DNA from: Perkinsus chesapeaki
Taxonomy: Eukaryota; Perkinsozoa; Perkinsida; Perkinsidae
Direction: 5' to 3'
NCBI GenBank assembly: GCA_013115145.1
Contig: JAAPAO010000279.1
Location: 1-43,787, forward strand
Length of the DNA stretch: 43,787 nt
Below are positions 1 through 10,572 of the stretch, in pieces. The notes below the pieces were generated by a model that worked only from the letters and a program-made list of their open reading frames with translations, was not told the origin of the DNA and made no database searches. Both the position numbers and the translations under genes were made by a program. How positions within the stretch are numbered: the first letter of the stretch is position 1; each line of letters begins with the position of its first letter.

Positions 1-5
1 GAAGC

Positions 6-65
6 AATTTTGGGGCAGTGCGAGAAATTTAGGGGCGCTGCGAGTAATTTTGGGGCGCGTGAAAG
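6..65. repeat. Three-copy 20-bp tandem repeat at the window edge
   Basis: Three consecutive 20-bp units begin at 6, 26 and 46. Each starts AATTT(T/A)GGGGC and continues with a GC-rich half (GTGCGAG or close to it); the third copy is the most diverged. The array may continue to the left of the window. No function is visible. Confidence 0.7.
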
Positions 66-267
66 TACATGCCCAAAAGGAAAATGATTTTTTGACGGAG
101 AAACGTCGGGTGTGGGATTCGAACCGGAGTATCCAAAACGTGTCCCAGAAGACGCCGCCCGATGATCAACAGTAGTGAGGCCTCGGACTAGCTTTATGAG
201 CCGGGAGACTTGTTCAATACAAAGGGAGGATTAATGCCGACTATGCGTTCGCAGGGTTCAAGACTAA

Positions 268-786
268 ATGCCTCGAAATTTTTCAATAAAGGAAGGTGGT
301 TCATCATCAAGCAGTTCTCTATCATCGGATGTCTCCACTAATGCTGGAACACCGACAAGTAACCATTACTCCTGATACGCTTGAAGTACGTCATTTTATC
401 GTCCCACTTAATCTCAGATAGCGATTATGGTATCCCCAGTAAACGGCGATCTCTATCTGTAACATTTGCGGACCGACAACCACGTGTTGGGTCCATTGCC
501 AATAGTCAGATGAACACTCCTACATCTTCGAATGATACCTCTAGCGGTTTCGATGCATCGCCGTCGACAACCGTTCCCCTAATTGCCCAGGAGCACTCCC
601 TGGCTACTTATCATTACGTGGAGAGCTACAAGGTGGGATGCCTTACATTTAGTAAATGCATCTTGCTCTCAGGATTATAATAGACGTAACTCATCTGGAG
701 TTCCTATGGCTCATGGTTGCATGACTGCCATCAGAGCCTGTCTTGGCCTCCTACCAACTCGACGGCGGTATCGTCGATATTTTTGA
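268..786 (+). CDS. Small Ser/Thr-rich protein of unknown function, three exons
   Basis: Proposed exons are 268-358, 418-632 and 673-786, totalling 420 nt (139 residues). The ATG at 268 directly follows an in-frame TAA. The introns (359-417 and 633-672) start GT and end CAG, and the reading frame is continuous across both joins. The N-terminal third is Ser-rich, the middle holds a basic stretch (SKRRSLSVTF, a phosphosite-like context), and the C-terminus is short and very basic (TRRRYRRYF). There is no signal peptide, membrane segment or known domain. The product could be a disordered regulatory protein, but I do not recognise it. The alternative is that this is the 3' end of a longer gene spliced from the left. 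It runs toward the ABC gene at 1310-5292, so the two converge. Confidence 0.5.
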
Positions 787-1309
787 GTTGGAATTGTTTA
801 TCATTGCGTTATTCCTCAATGTGTTACACTAGCCATCATTATAACCAACATAACAACACTTGTGATGTGACCTGATATAACTTATTATATCAGCCCGCAT
901 GGTGGTATTTTATCATTGCCTAGTAGCGCCTATTAGGGAGTTGTTATCCTACTATTATTATTATCGCCGTATTGCGACTGGATGTTCAGTTATCATCCTC
1001 ATCACACCGTATTGTGTTGTCAACTATTACTACTAATAACACAACAGTTCTCAATAATCGTAGGTCACTAAATCAGCTTCGGACGATACACCGTTTACCT
1101 CGTAACTATTTTGGTAAGTGTTCGTAGTAAATGATCAACGCATATGAAGTCAAATAAAAATAGCTGATAAGAGTGGTTTACGACGGCTTCGCTACAACGA
1201 GGGGAAGCATTCACTGCCGACTAAGCGCGGTTAAACTACCGCAAAATGATACTACTAATGTCGTCTCAGCTCACCAAACGTAAGATAATACAGGACGACT
1301 TTTATAGAG
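787..1309. other. Convergent intergenic spacer
   Basis: This 523-bp stretch lies between the stop of the Ser/Thr-rich gene and the stop of the first ABC gene. It is AT-rich and stop-rich in all frames. It has short runs such as TTATTATTATCGCC around 953-966, but I see no gene, RNA or clear terminator. It probably carries both 3' UTRs. Confidence 0.6.
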
Positions 1310-4300
1310 TTACTTCTGTCCCTTTTCGTATAGATCATAATACACACCATGTTTGGCCATAAGACTTTCATGATCCCCAGATTCAACAATTTTACCGTCT
1401 GCAACAACATAGATAACATCACAGTTACGAACAGTTGACAATCGATGAGCGATCGTCACACTAGTTCTACCAACAGCGGCGGTATCGATAGCATTCTGGA
1501 CAATCTTTTCACTGGTAGAATCCAAAGCACTTGTAGCTTCATCAAGGAATATAATATGAGGATCTCTAACGAGAGCTCTAGCAATAGCAGCTCTCTGTTT
1601 TTGACCACCAGAAAGACGACAGCCTTTTGGTCCCATAGGATCATCCCATTTAACACTTCCTCCCATTGAAGTGACATAATCCATATTTGCCATTTTAGCG
1701 ACTGTTTCAAGTTCACCCATAGTAGCATCTTCTTTACCATAACGAACATTCTCAGCAAGTGTCATATCAAATAATACTGGCTCTTGTCCAACATAACCAT
1801 TTTGACCTCTCCACCATGCAACATTCATCATCCTAATATCCTCACCACCAACTTTAACACTTCCACCAGACACATCATAGAATCTTTGCATCAGAGCCAT
1901 GACTGTAGATTTACCACTGCCCGAAGGACCCACAAATGCGACTTGCTGACCAGGCTCGATCTTAAAGGAGACACCCTTGAGGATTTCAACTTCCGGGTGA
2001 GTGGGGTACGAGAAATGGACATCGCGAAATTCAATGATACCATCGCCGAGCTTCTCAATGGTACCATCAGGATGCATTGCGTTAATCTTAGACTGGGTAT
2101 CAAGTATCTCAAATACATCATGAGCAGATACCTTAGCTTCAGCCACATCTGGTAAGAATGCCATAGCTTGTCCAACAGCCATAGCAGCAAACATAATAGA
2201 CATCAATGATTGTAACATCTTTGTAAAATCAAGACCTTCGTAGGCTATCAGATGCCCACCGTAATAAAAGCCGATCGCATAGGCCAAAAATATAATACAG
2301 TTAGAAGCGCCAAAGGTAAGTCCCCTAACAGATGCCGATGCAAAGCTAGTGTTGCTGGATCTACTCGCATAGTGCTCATATGCCTCGACCGTCCATGACT
2401 CGGCCATGAAAGCACGAACAGTTCGCATGTTCTGGACGGCCTCAGATGCAACCAGCTGGGCTTGCTTTAGCTCATCTTGTTCTTCTTTACCAACCACTCT
2501 AACAGACATGTTTATTTTGCCGGCGATACCGAGGAAGGGCACCATAGCAAGCATAACCAAAGTCAATTGCCAAGAACCAGTGAAACCGATGATGACACCA
2601 ACAATCATACCAGTGGCAGCTTGAGCGTAGATACTCAACGATGTGCCTGTAAGTGAGTTCATCTTAACAGCGTATGTCGAGAGGGATGCTGTTAGCTTGC
2701 CAGCCGCATGCTCCGGGAAATCAAAGAAACCCATATCCTGTTCCATAATCTTGGCAAAGCACTGTTTACGTACATTGGCTGTGAAGTTCTCACCAATGTA
2801 GGAAAAACCTACAGACTGCAACACATGGCCAATAAATAACAATGCACCAAGGCCAACATAATACAAAGCTACAGGGCTAACATGCTCCATAACTAATGAT
2901 GGTGGATAATAGAAAGCAGTAAGAGCATGAGCCAACAGTAGCGAGTTCAGAGGGAATCCAGCGCCGGCTATGAACGCACCAGTGAGACCAGGAACAAACC
3001 ACCACTTCTCATTCTTGCTTAGACGAAGCAGTCTCATCCATGGAGTTTTATACGCCTTGGCAATTGCTTTCTTTCGTTCAGCTTCCCTATCTTCTTCTGT
3101 TTGGCTTAGTAGTTGCGCCCCGAAATCGCAAGAGCCTTGCACTTCGCTAAGAATGGTAGATTGCTTCCGACTCGCGCTTGTGGTAGTTCTCAACAAATCA
3201 TCACCAGCAAACGAAGAGGATCTATGAGATCGCTGAACTCTGTCAGCGTTATCGCCAGCAGCCATCTGTGCCGATACGAGGGCACTGTAGACACCATGGT
3301 GATTCATAAGCTCCGAGTGGCTGCCTTGCTCCACCAATTCACCACCGCGCATGACAAATATCTTGTCAGAGTTCTTGATGGTAGAGAGTCGGTGAGCAAT
3401 CGATATGGTAGTGATGCTAACGGTTGACTGTAAATGATCTATCGTGGCTTGAACCATCTTCTCACTCTCATTATCTAACGCAGAGGTTGCCTCATCAAGC
3501 AGGAGAATTTGAGGCTTTCTTAATAGCGCCCTGGCAATGGCTATCCTTTGCTTCTGACCACCGGAGACCTGACTCCCACCGGGGCCGGCGTAGGTATCAA
3601 AGCCTTCTGGAAGAGATTCGATGAAGCTTAGAATTTGGGCCTTCTTGCAGACATCTCTGATAGCAGCTTCAGAGGGAAGATTCTTTCCCACCAATCCATA
3701 AGTGAGGTTATTTCGTATACTATCAGCGAAAAGGAAAGGTTCTTGGCCAACATAACCAAACAAGGCACGATGTTGATGTACAGGTACAGTTTTAATATCA
3801 ACACCGTTAACCAATACCTGAATATATAATAATAATTAATAACTCCTCAAATTCAATAACTTACCCTTCCTTCTGTTGGATCATAGAATCTCTCCATCAT
3901 TTGAACTAATGTAGATTTGCCAGAACCAGACTCACCAACAAAGGCCACCTTCTGACCACGTTCAATAGCAAGTGACACACCTTTAATAACCTGAGAAGGA
4001 ATGTATACAACCAGCTTCAAGCTAAGATACTCGTCTACTTGAAGCTCAGGCCTGGCTGGGTAGTGGAACTTCACTTTCTCGAGCTCGAAACGTTCAAGAT
4101 GGAGGGGCTTCATTTCAGCGGTAGGATCGTCAACATCTGCCAACCGCTGCACTCTAGGTTCGATGGAGGCCTTCTGCTCGAACAGAGGGTATATCTTCCC
4201 ACCGGCCGCACACCCCTCAGCGAAGGACTAAAAGGGAGACAGTGATAATCGCAAGTGGAACAAGCTTACTTGAACGTGAGGGGCAATTTGAGCTAAAGAG

Positions 4301-5292
4301 AATGTACCCATTATAGCAGACATGAAAACAGTAAGAACATCACCACCTTGGTAAGGTAGTCCAGTTGATGGATTGATAGTACCATCACGAATCAAAGTAC
4401 CACCATACCAGAAGGTGAGAGCGTAGGTCCAAAACACAACTGTCATTGTGAAGCCAATGGATAAGCCGCGGAACAGGCCGCCTCTGATGCCGGCTTTTAA
4501 AGCATCTTCAACAACTTGGGCGTATTTGGTGATAGAACGTTTCTCTCCACCGAAAGCAGCCACGGTCTTAATGGAACCCAGTACCTCTTCGGCAACAGCA
4601 CCGGCAGCAGCATACATAGTTTGACCTTTAGATGATAAACTGGACATCACTTTAGCCATAAGAGCACCAGCAACCATGATAAGAGGCATTGAAGACATCA
4701 TAACAAGGGTGATCTGCCATCCACGGTAGAATGCCACTATGTAACCAACAACAGCCATAGAAATGTTGACACAACACAGTGAAGCCTTCGATCCGATAGC
4801 ATCACGGACCTTAAGAACATCCTCAGCCATACGGGAAGGCAGGGCAGCCGGGGTTCTCATATCGAACCAGGCTATATCTTGACCAACAACAGCTTGGAGG
4901 TAGCTCACCCTCAAACGTGAAGCCTGATTCTCCGAGAAGTAAGTAAAGCAAGAGTTAAATACAGAGCCTGTAATCAAAGCAACTCCAGCAAGAACACACA
5001 TCTGCCATGTAACGGTCACGATACGGTCCATGAACCCGTCGAGGGTTCCAGCAGACGCATTCGCGAAATCGCCGAATAACAATGCAAAAAGAGGCATAAG
5101 AGCACCATTGATGAGAGCGGCGATCACACCACAGCCAAGGGCATAGTAGTCCTTCTTGGGAGCTCGCGAATATAGTTTAAAATAAGATACGTTGATATTC
5201 TCCTCCTCCACTTCAGGCCCTGACCCAGCATCATCATCACCAGTGGGGCGGCGGTCTCTGGAGAATATCTTGAAGAAGGAGAATTTCACCAT
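1310..5292 (-). CDS. ABCB-type full ABC transporter (MDR/P-glycoprotein family), downstream copy
   Basis: Four exons: 5292-4270, 4227-4039, 3990-3865 and 3817-1310. All introns are phase 0 (42, 48 and 47 nt), giving 1281 residues, the usual size of a full ABCB exporter. Order is TMD1-NBD1-TMD2-NBD2. Exon 1 holds a cytosolic N-tail and TMD1. NBD1 has Walker A GESGSGKS near residue 424, Q-loop YVGQEP, signature VSGGQ, Walker [12 protein letters not shown] and H-loop AHRL. NBD2 has [25 protein letters not shown] and AHRL. All catalytic motifs are intact, so an active ATP-driven membrane exporter is expected (family knowledge); the substrate cannot be told. The start ATG opens [10 protein letters not shown]. 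It lies 273 bp downstream of the paralogue at 5566-9594 on the same strand. Several DNA blocks, including the 47-nt last intron, are identical to that gene. Confidence 0.93.
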
Positions 5293-5565
5293 TGAGAATT
5301 AGAGTTTAAATAACGTACACTGGAAAAGTAAGTATTGAACTGCTAACACAAGGTAATGGTAAAGATGCTACTAGAGACCAACATAACTTGAACGCTAGCC
5401 TCAACGAGACGTAGCGCCGCAGTAGAATGGAATAATGTCCACAAGGAACTTATCACGCAAATCTAACGTATGCGCAAAGGGCAAGGGAAGTGGACATAGA
5501 ACTGCTGCATATAATGCCCTAAAAGGTATATAGAGGAAGTATGAGGGAACATTTATAGAAGGTAA
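5293..5565 (-). promoter_or_regulatory. Short spacer between tandem ABC genes (presumed 3' UTR plus promoter)
   Basis: These 273 bp separate the stop of the upstream ABC gene from the start of the downstream one. They must hold the 3' end of one transcript and the 5' signals of the next, unless the pair is co-transcribed. No TATA box or conserved element is obvious. The role is inferred from position only. Confidence 0.35.
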
Positions 5566-8500
5566 CTACTTCTGTCCCTTTGTGTACAGATCATAATACA
5601 CACCATGTTTGGCCATAAGAGTATCATGATTTCCAGATTCAACAATCTTGCCGTCGGTGATAACGTAGATAACATCACAGTTACGAACAGTAGTTAGTCT
5701 ATGGGCAACAGTGACACTAGTTCTACCAACAGCGGCGGTATCGATAGCATTCTGGACAATCTTTTCACTGGTAGAATCCAAAGCACTTGTAGCTTCATCA
5801 AGGAATATAATGTGAGGATCTCTAACAAGAGCTCTAGCAATAGCAGCTCTCTGTTTTTGACCACCAGAAAGACGACAGCCTTTTGGTCCCATAGGATCAT
5901 CCCATTTAACACTCCCTCCCATTGAAGTGACATAATCCATATTTGCCATTTTAGCGACTGTTTCAAGTTCACCCATAGTAGCATCTTCTTTACCATAACG
6001 AACATTCTCAGCAAGTGTCATATCAAATAATACTGGCTCTTGTCCAACATAACCATTTTGACCTCTCCACCATGCAACATTCATCATCCTAATATCCTCA
6101 CCACCAATGGTGATGCTACCACTTTCAACATCATAGAATCTTTGCATCAGAGCCATGACTGTAGATTTACCACTGCCCGAAGGACCCACAAATGCGACTT
6201 GCTGACCAGGCTCGATCTTAAAGGAGACACCCTTGAGGATTGGCAGATCTGGGTTAGTGGGATATTTGAAGTGAACATCTTTGAACTCGACCGCTCCGTT
6301 GCCCATGTTCTCAATGGTACCGTCAGGATGCATTGCGTTAATCTTAGACTGGGTATCAAGTATCTCAAATACATCATGAGCAGATACCTTAGCTTCAGCC
6401 ACATCTGGTAAGAATGCCATAGCCTGTCCAACAGCCATAGCAGCAAACATAATAGACATCAATGATTGTAACATATGAGAATAACCAAGACCATTGTACA
6501 CCATGAGGTGACCACCATACCAGAATCCCAAAGCATATGCAAGGAAGATAATGCAGTTGGAAGCACCAAAGATAATACCACGAACAATCGCAGTCGCTCC
6601 ACTGGTATCATTGGCTTGATCAGCGAACTCGGCGTAATGGTCGACCGTCCATGACTCGGCCATGAAAGCTCGGACAGTCCGCATGTTCTGGATGGCCTCG
6701 GATGCAATCAACTGGGCTTGCTTCATGTTATCTTGTTCCTTCTTGCCTTCCATTCTGACGGACATGTTGAACTTAGCAGCCATCATAAGGAGGGGTACCA
6801 TAGCAAGCATAACCAAAGTCAATTGCCACGAACCACAGAATCCAATAATTACACCAACTATCATACCAGTGGCAGCTTGGGAGTAGATACCAAGATTGGA
6901 CCCGGTGAGTGAGCGCATCTTAACAGCGTATGTCGAGAGGGATGCTGTTAGCTTGCCAGCCGCATGCTCCGGGAAATCAAAGAAACCCATATCCTGTTCC
7001 ATAATCTTGGCAAAGCACTGTTTACGTACATTGGCTGTGAAGTTCTCACCAAGATAGCCAAGGCAACCAGACTCGATAATTTGGCCAATAAGAATGAGAG
7101 CACCGAGACCAATATAGTAGAAGCATACATTATCAACATGATGCATGATAAGAGGAGGAGGGTAATAGAAGGCGAACAATGCACGAGATAACAACAAGGC
7201 ATTTAAAGGGAAGGCAGCACCGGTCATAAATGAACCCAGGATTGATGGTATCCACCACCACTTCTGGTCTTTATTAAATGCAAGCAATCTTCTCCACGGC
7301 GTCTTATAGTTTTTCGCTATCTTAGCCTTGCGCTCTTTCTCCTTCTCTTCTTCAGTCTTAAGTAGTGAATCACCAGAGTCCTCGTCATCATCAATGTTAT
7401 CAGCTCCAATGGTATTAGCAGTAGCCGTTCTAGTCCTAGTGCTCTTCCTTCTAACAACTTCACTGGCAGTGTCCACAGAGGCACTGCTTGGCTGCTGCTC
7501 TTCACCTTTACCATCACTCGGAGCAGCAGCCGACTGGGCCGACACCAAGGAGGCATATACACCTTCCTGTTTCATCAGCTCCTCGTTGTTGCCTTGCTCA
7601 ACTAGCTCACCAAGCTTGAATACAAAAATCACATCAGAGTTCTTGATGGTAGAGAGTCGGTGAGCAATCGATATGGTAGTGATGTTAACGGTTGACTGTA
7701 AATGATCTATAGTGGCTTGAACCATCTTCTCACTCTCATTATCTAACGCAGAGGTTGCCTCATCAAGTAGGAGAATTTCCGGCTTTCTTAGTAGTGCCCT
7801 GGCAATGGCTATCCTTTGCTTCTGACCACCGGACATCTGACTTCCACCGGGGCCGGCGTAGGTATCAAAACCTTCTGGGAGACCGTCAATGAAATCAAGA
7901 ATTTGAGCATCTTTGCAGACCTTTCTCATTTCTTGTTCAGTTGGGACACGGTCGCCAGTTAGACCATAACGAAGATTATTTCGTATACTATCAGCGAAAA
8001 GGAAAGGTTCTTGGCCAACATAACCAAACAAGGCACGATGTTGATGTACAGGTACAGTTTTAATATCAACACCGTTAACCAATACCTGAATATATAATAA
8101 TAATTAATAACTCCTCAAATTCAATAACTTACCCTTCCTTCTGTTGGATCATAGAATCTCTCCATCATTTGAACTAATGTAGATTTGCCAGAACCAGACT
8201 CACCAACAAAGGCCACCTTCTGACCACGTTTTATAGTCAAATTGATTCCCTTGAGAACCTGCGAACCATTTAGAGCTCACTCCCCATTTAGCGCATCGCA
8301 GCTACCCCTTACCTGGAGAGCCGGGCGTGCCGGATAGCAGAATTTGACGTCTTCCATCTGGAGTGTCTCAAACTTCACAGGTTTCATGTTAAACTCGGCA
8401 TCACCGCCCTCGCACTCCCTCTTAACTGGTGGCTCAATGTCGGCCTTGTGCTTCATCAACGGGAATATCTTGCCGCCGGCTGCACAACCTTCAGAGAAAG

Positions 8501-9594
8501 CCTAAAGCAAAAGTAAGGTTGATGCCAGTGTCAATTGATCTTACCTGGAAATGAGGAGCGACCTGCGCAATACCGAACGTGGCCATCATAGCAGACATGA
8601 AAACAGTGAGAACATCACCGCCTTGGTAAGGTAGTCCAGTTGATGGATTGATAGTTCCATCACGAATCAAAGTACCACCATACCAGAAGGTAAGAGCGTA
8701 GGTCCAGTAGACAACAGACATTGTAAATCCAATGGAGAATCCGCGATAGGCCGAACTTTTCACACCAGAGTTCAAAGCCTTCTGCACCTTAGCGTTATAA
8801 CGATCAATTGACCTTTGCTCGCCACCGAATGAAGCTACAGTCTTTATAGATTCTAGAACCTCCTCGGCAACAGCACCGGCTTCAGCGTACTCGTTTTGAC
8901 CTTTGGAGGCGAGCCCGGACATGGCCTTGGCCATTAAAGCACCGCAAACCATAATGAGAGGAGAAGTGGCTATCATGACCAACGTAATCTGCCAACCCCT
9001 GTAAAATGCTATAATATAACCAACAACACACATAGAGAAGTTCATGCAGGCCATTGATGCCTTCTGACCGATAGCATCACGAACCTTAAGGACATCCTCG
9101 GACATACGAGCGGGTAATGCAGCCGGAGTTCTAACATCGAACCATGAAATATCTTGGCCAACTACTGCTTGGAGATATTTGACTCTGAGGCGTGCTACTT
9201 GATTCTCAGAGAAATAGGAGAAACAGGTATTGAAGACGGCACTGACCACAAAGGATATTGCGCCTAGTACGCACATTTCCCAAGTGACTTTGATGATTCT
9301 ATCCATGAAACCATTGATACCACCAGCAGCTGAGTCTGCAAAATTACCAAACAATAGAGAGAATAAAGGCATTAAAGCACCATTTATCAAGGCAGCAATA
9401 ATACCGATAGCAAGTACTATCTTATCGTGTTTGTCGGCCAAACCGAATAAAGTGAAATAAGAGACAGATTCAGTGTCCTCGACCCGAACGTTGTTTGGAT
9501 CCTCAGGATCACTGACATTGCTATTAACAGGTTTCTTCTTTTTAGAGAACATATTCGATAAGGAGAATTTCTCCGCCTTTCCAGAAGCCTTCAT
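5566..9594 (-). CDS. ABCB-type full ABC transporter (MDR/P-glycoprotein family), upstream copy
   Basis: Four exons: 9594-8545, 8501-8313, 8258-8133 and 8085-5566. All introns are phase 0 and sit at the same places as in the neighbour (44, 54 and 47 nt), giving 1294 residues. Layout is TMD1-NBD1-TMD2-NBD2. NBD1 carries [19 protein letters not shown] and [14 protein letters not shown]2 carries [25 protein letters not shown] and AHRL. No key residue is missing. The linker after NBD1 is acidic and Thr/Ser-rich and differs from the neighbour's. Some TMD segments differ clearly, which would allow different substrates (inference). The start ATG opens [16 protein letters not shown]. Exon 4 aligns with the neighbour at a near-constant offset of 4256 bp from the 3' end. 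Tandem duplication followed by patchy homogenisation best explains the pair. Confidence 0.93.
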
Positions 9595-10245
9595 AGTCGG
9601 GTAGTCCTAGAAAGGTAGCACAAATAACACAAGAGGGAAACAATAAAGCTCCTAACAGGAGTGTAACTGAAAACAGTACACTTTATAACCTCTACACAAC
9701 GCTTCCCGATGACTCTAATACGAACGCGGAATCATGTATCACACTGGTCGAATAATGATCGCTACCAGTTCGCTAAGCCTCGACACAAAAGCTGTCCCCT
9801 TGAGGTACCAGTGACCCACATTCGCACACCTATAGACTCCACACAGTGCCTATGAATGGACCATATCATTTCATTAGGTGAAGATGGGCTACAGGCGGTG
9901 GTGCTTTTGCCGGACTCGAACTGGTGCATGTGCGCATGCGTGCTTCAGTGTGTAGGGAACAATGGCTAGCTTGAACAGCCTCAGAAATGGAGAGTACCAA
10001 ACAGTGGTGAGAAGATCCCCAGCTTGGGCAGTCCAAGAATAATAAGGCTTACAAAGAATATTAGCCGAACATAGGATAAAGAATAACGCCGTGACACAGG
10101 CCAGCAGAACTCGCCCCACAAGGGAAAACCTCGTGCACGCGTGCGCGGCGCAAGGCCGACTCGTCAACGTGAAGTCAATATTATGGACTCAATGGCGTCA
10201 CTATCGACTAGGCAGTAACTATGAAATGAATTCGAAGTTGTGATT
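9595..10245. other. Upstream region of the ABC pair, up to the assembly gap
   Basis: No convincing gene. A 92-codon (-) frame at 9889-10167 is hydrophobic but lacks an ATG start and known motifs. A CGCATGCGTGC 11-mer at 9933-9943 recurs as both arms of the inverted repeat at 12201-12230. A GTGACACAGGCC string near 10090 resembles GTGACA-containing sequence at 12171-12187. These could be promoter elements for the ABC genes, but that is inference. Confidence 0.4.
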
Positions 10246-10514
10246 NNNNNNNNNNNNNNNNNNNNNNNNNNNNNNNNNNNNNNNNNNNNNNNNNNNNNNN
10301 NNNNNNNNNNNNNNNNNNNNNNNNNNNNNNNNNNNNNNNNNNNNNCAAGCTATCTGAGTTCTTAGTGACAAAGATGAGTAGGAGGTGTAGTAGCATCATA
10401 TACGGATGGAGCATCTTAAAATGAATTCGAAGTTGTGATTCAAGCTATCTGAGTTCTTAGTGACAAAGATGAGTAGGAGGTGTAGTAGCATCATATACGG
10501 ATGGAGCATCTTAC
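10224..10514. repeat. Duplicated ~95-bp sequence flanking the assembly gap
   Basis: A 22-bp string ending GAAGTTGTGATT lies just left of the gap (10224-10245) and again at 10419-10440. The 73-bp sequence starting CAAGCTATCTGAG occurs at 10346-10418 and again from 10441 to about 10513. The left flank therefore runs into the right flank as a head-to-tail repeat. Either this is a real tandem repeat that broke the assembly, or the gap is false and the flanks were duplicated during scaffolding. Confidence 0.85.
10246..10345. other. Assembly gap of 100 Ns
   Basis: Exactly 100 N characters, the usual placeholder for a gap of unknown size. The true length cannot be read from the sequence, and the duplicated flanks suggest it may be zero or one repeat unit. 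Confidence 0.99.
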
Positions 10515-10572
10515 CTGCATGTCATGGAGCAAACAACGAAAAACATGCACGTAAACAAACGAGAAACATGCA

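Noticed and set aside
114-140. tRNA-like T-loop string GGATTCGAACC (reverse complement GGTTCGAATCC)
   Set aside because: Only the loop fits. The neighbouring bases do not form a 5-bp T-stem, and no anticodon or acceptor arm can be drawn.
9905-9925. A second T-loop-like string (ACTCGAACTGG) upstream of the ABC genes
   Set aside because: The stem mismatches directly next to the loop, and no other tRNA arms are present.
9889-10167. Hydrophobic 92-codon (-) frame
   Set aside because: It has no ATG start, no motif and no splice partner, and it lies in the likely promoter of the ABC pair.
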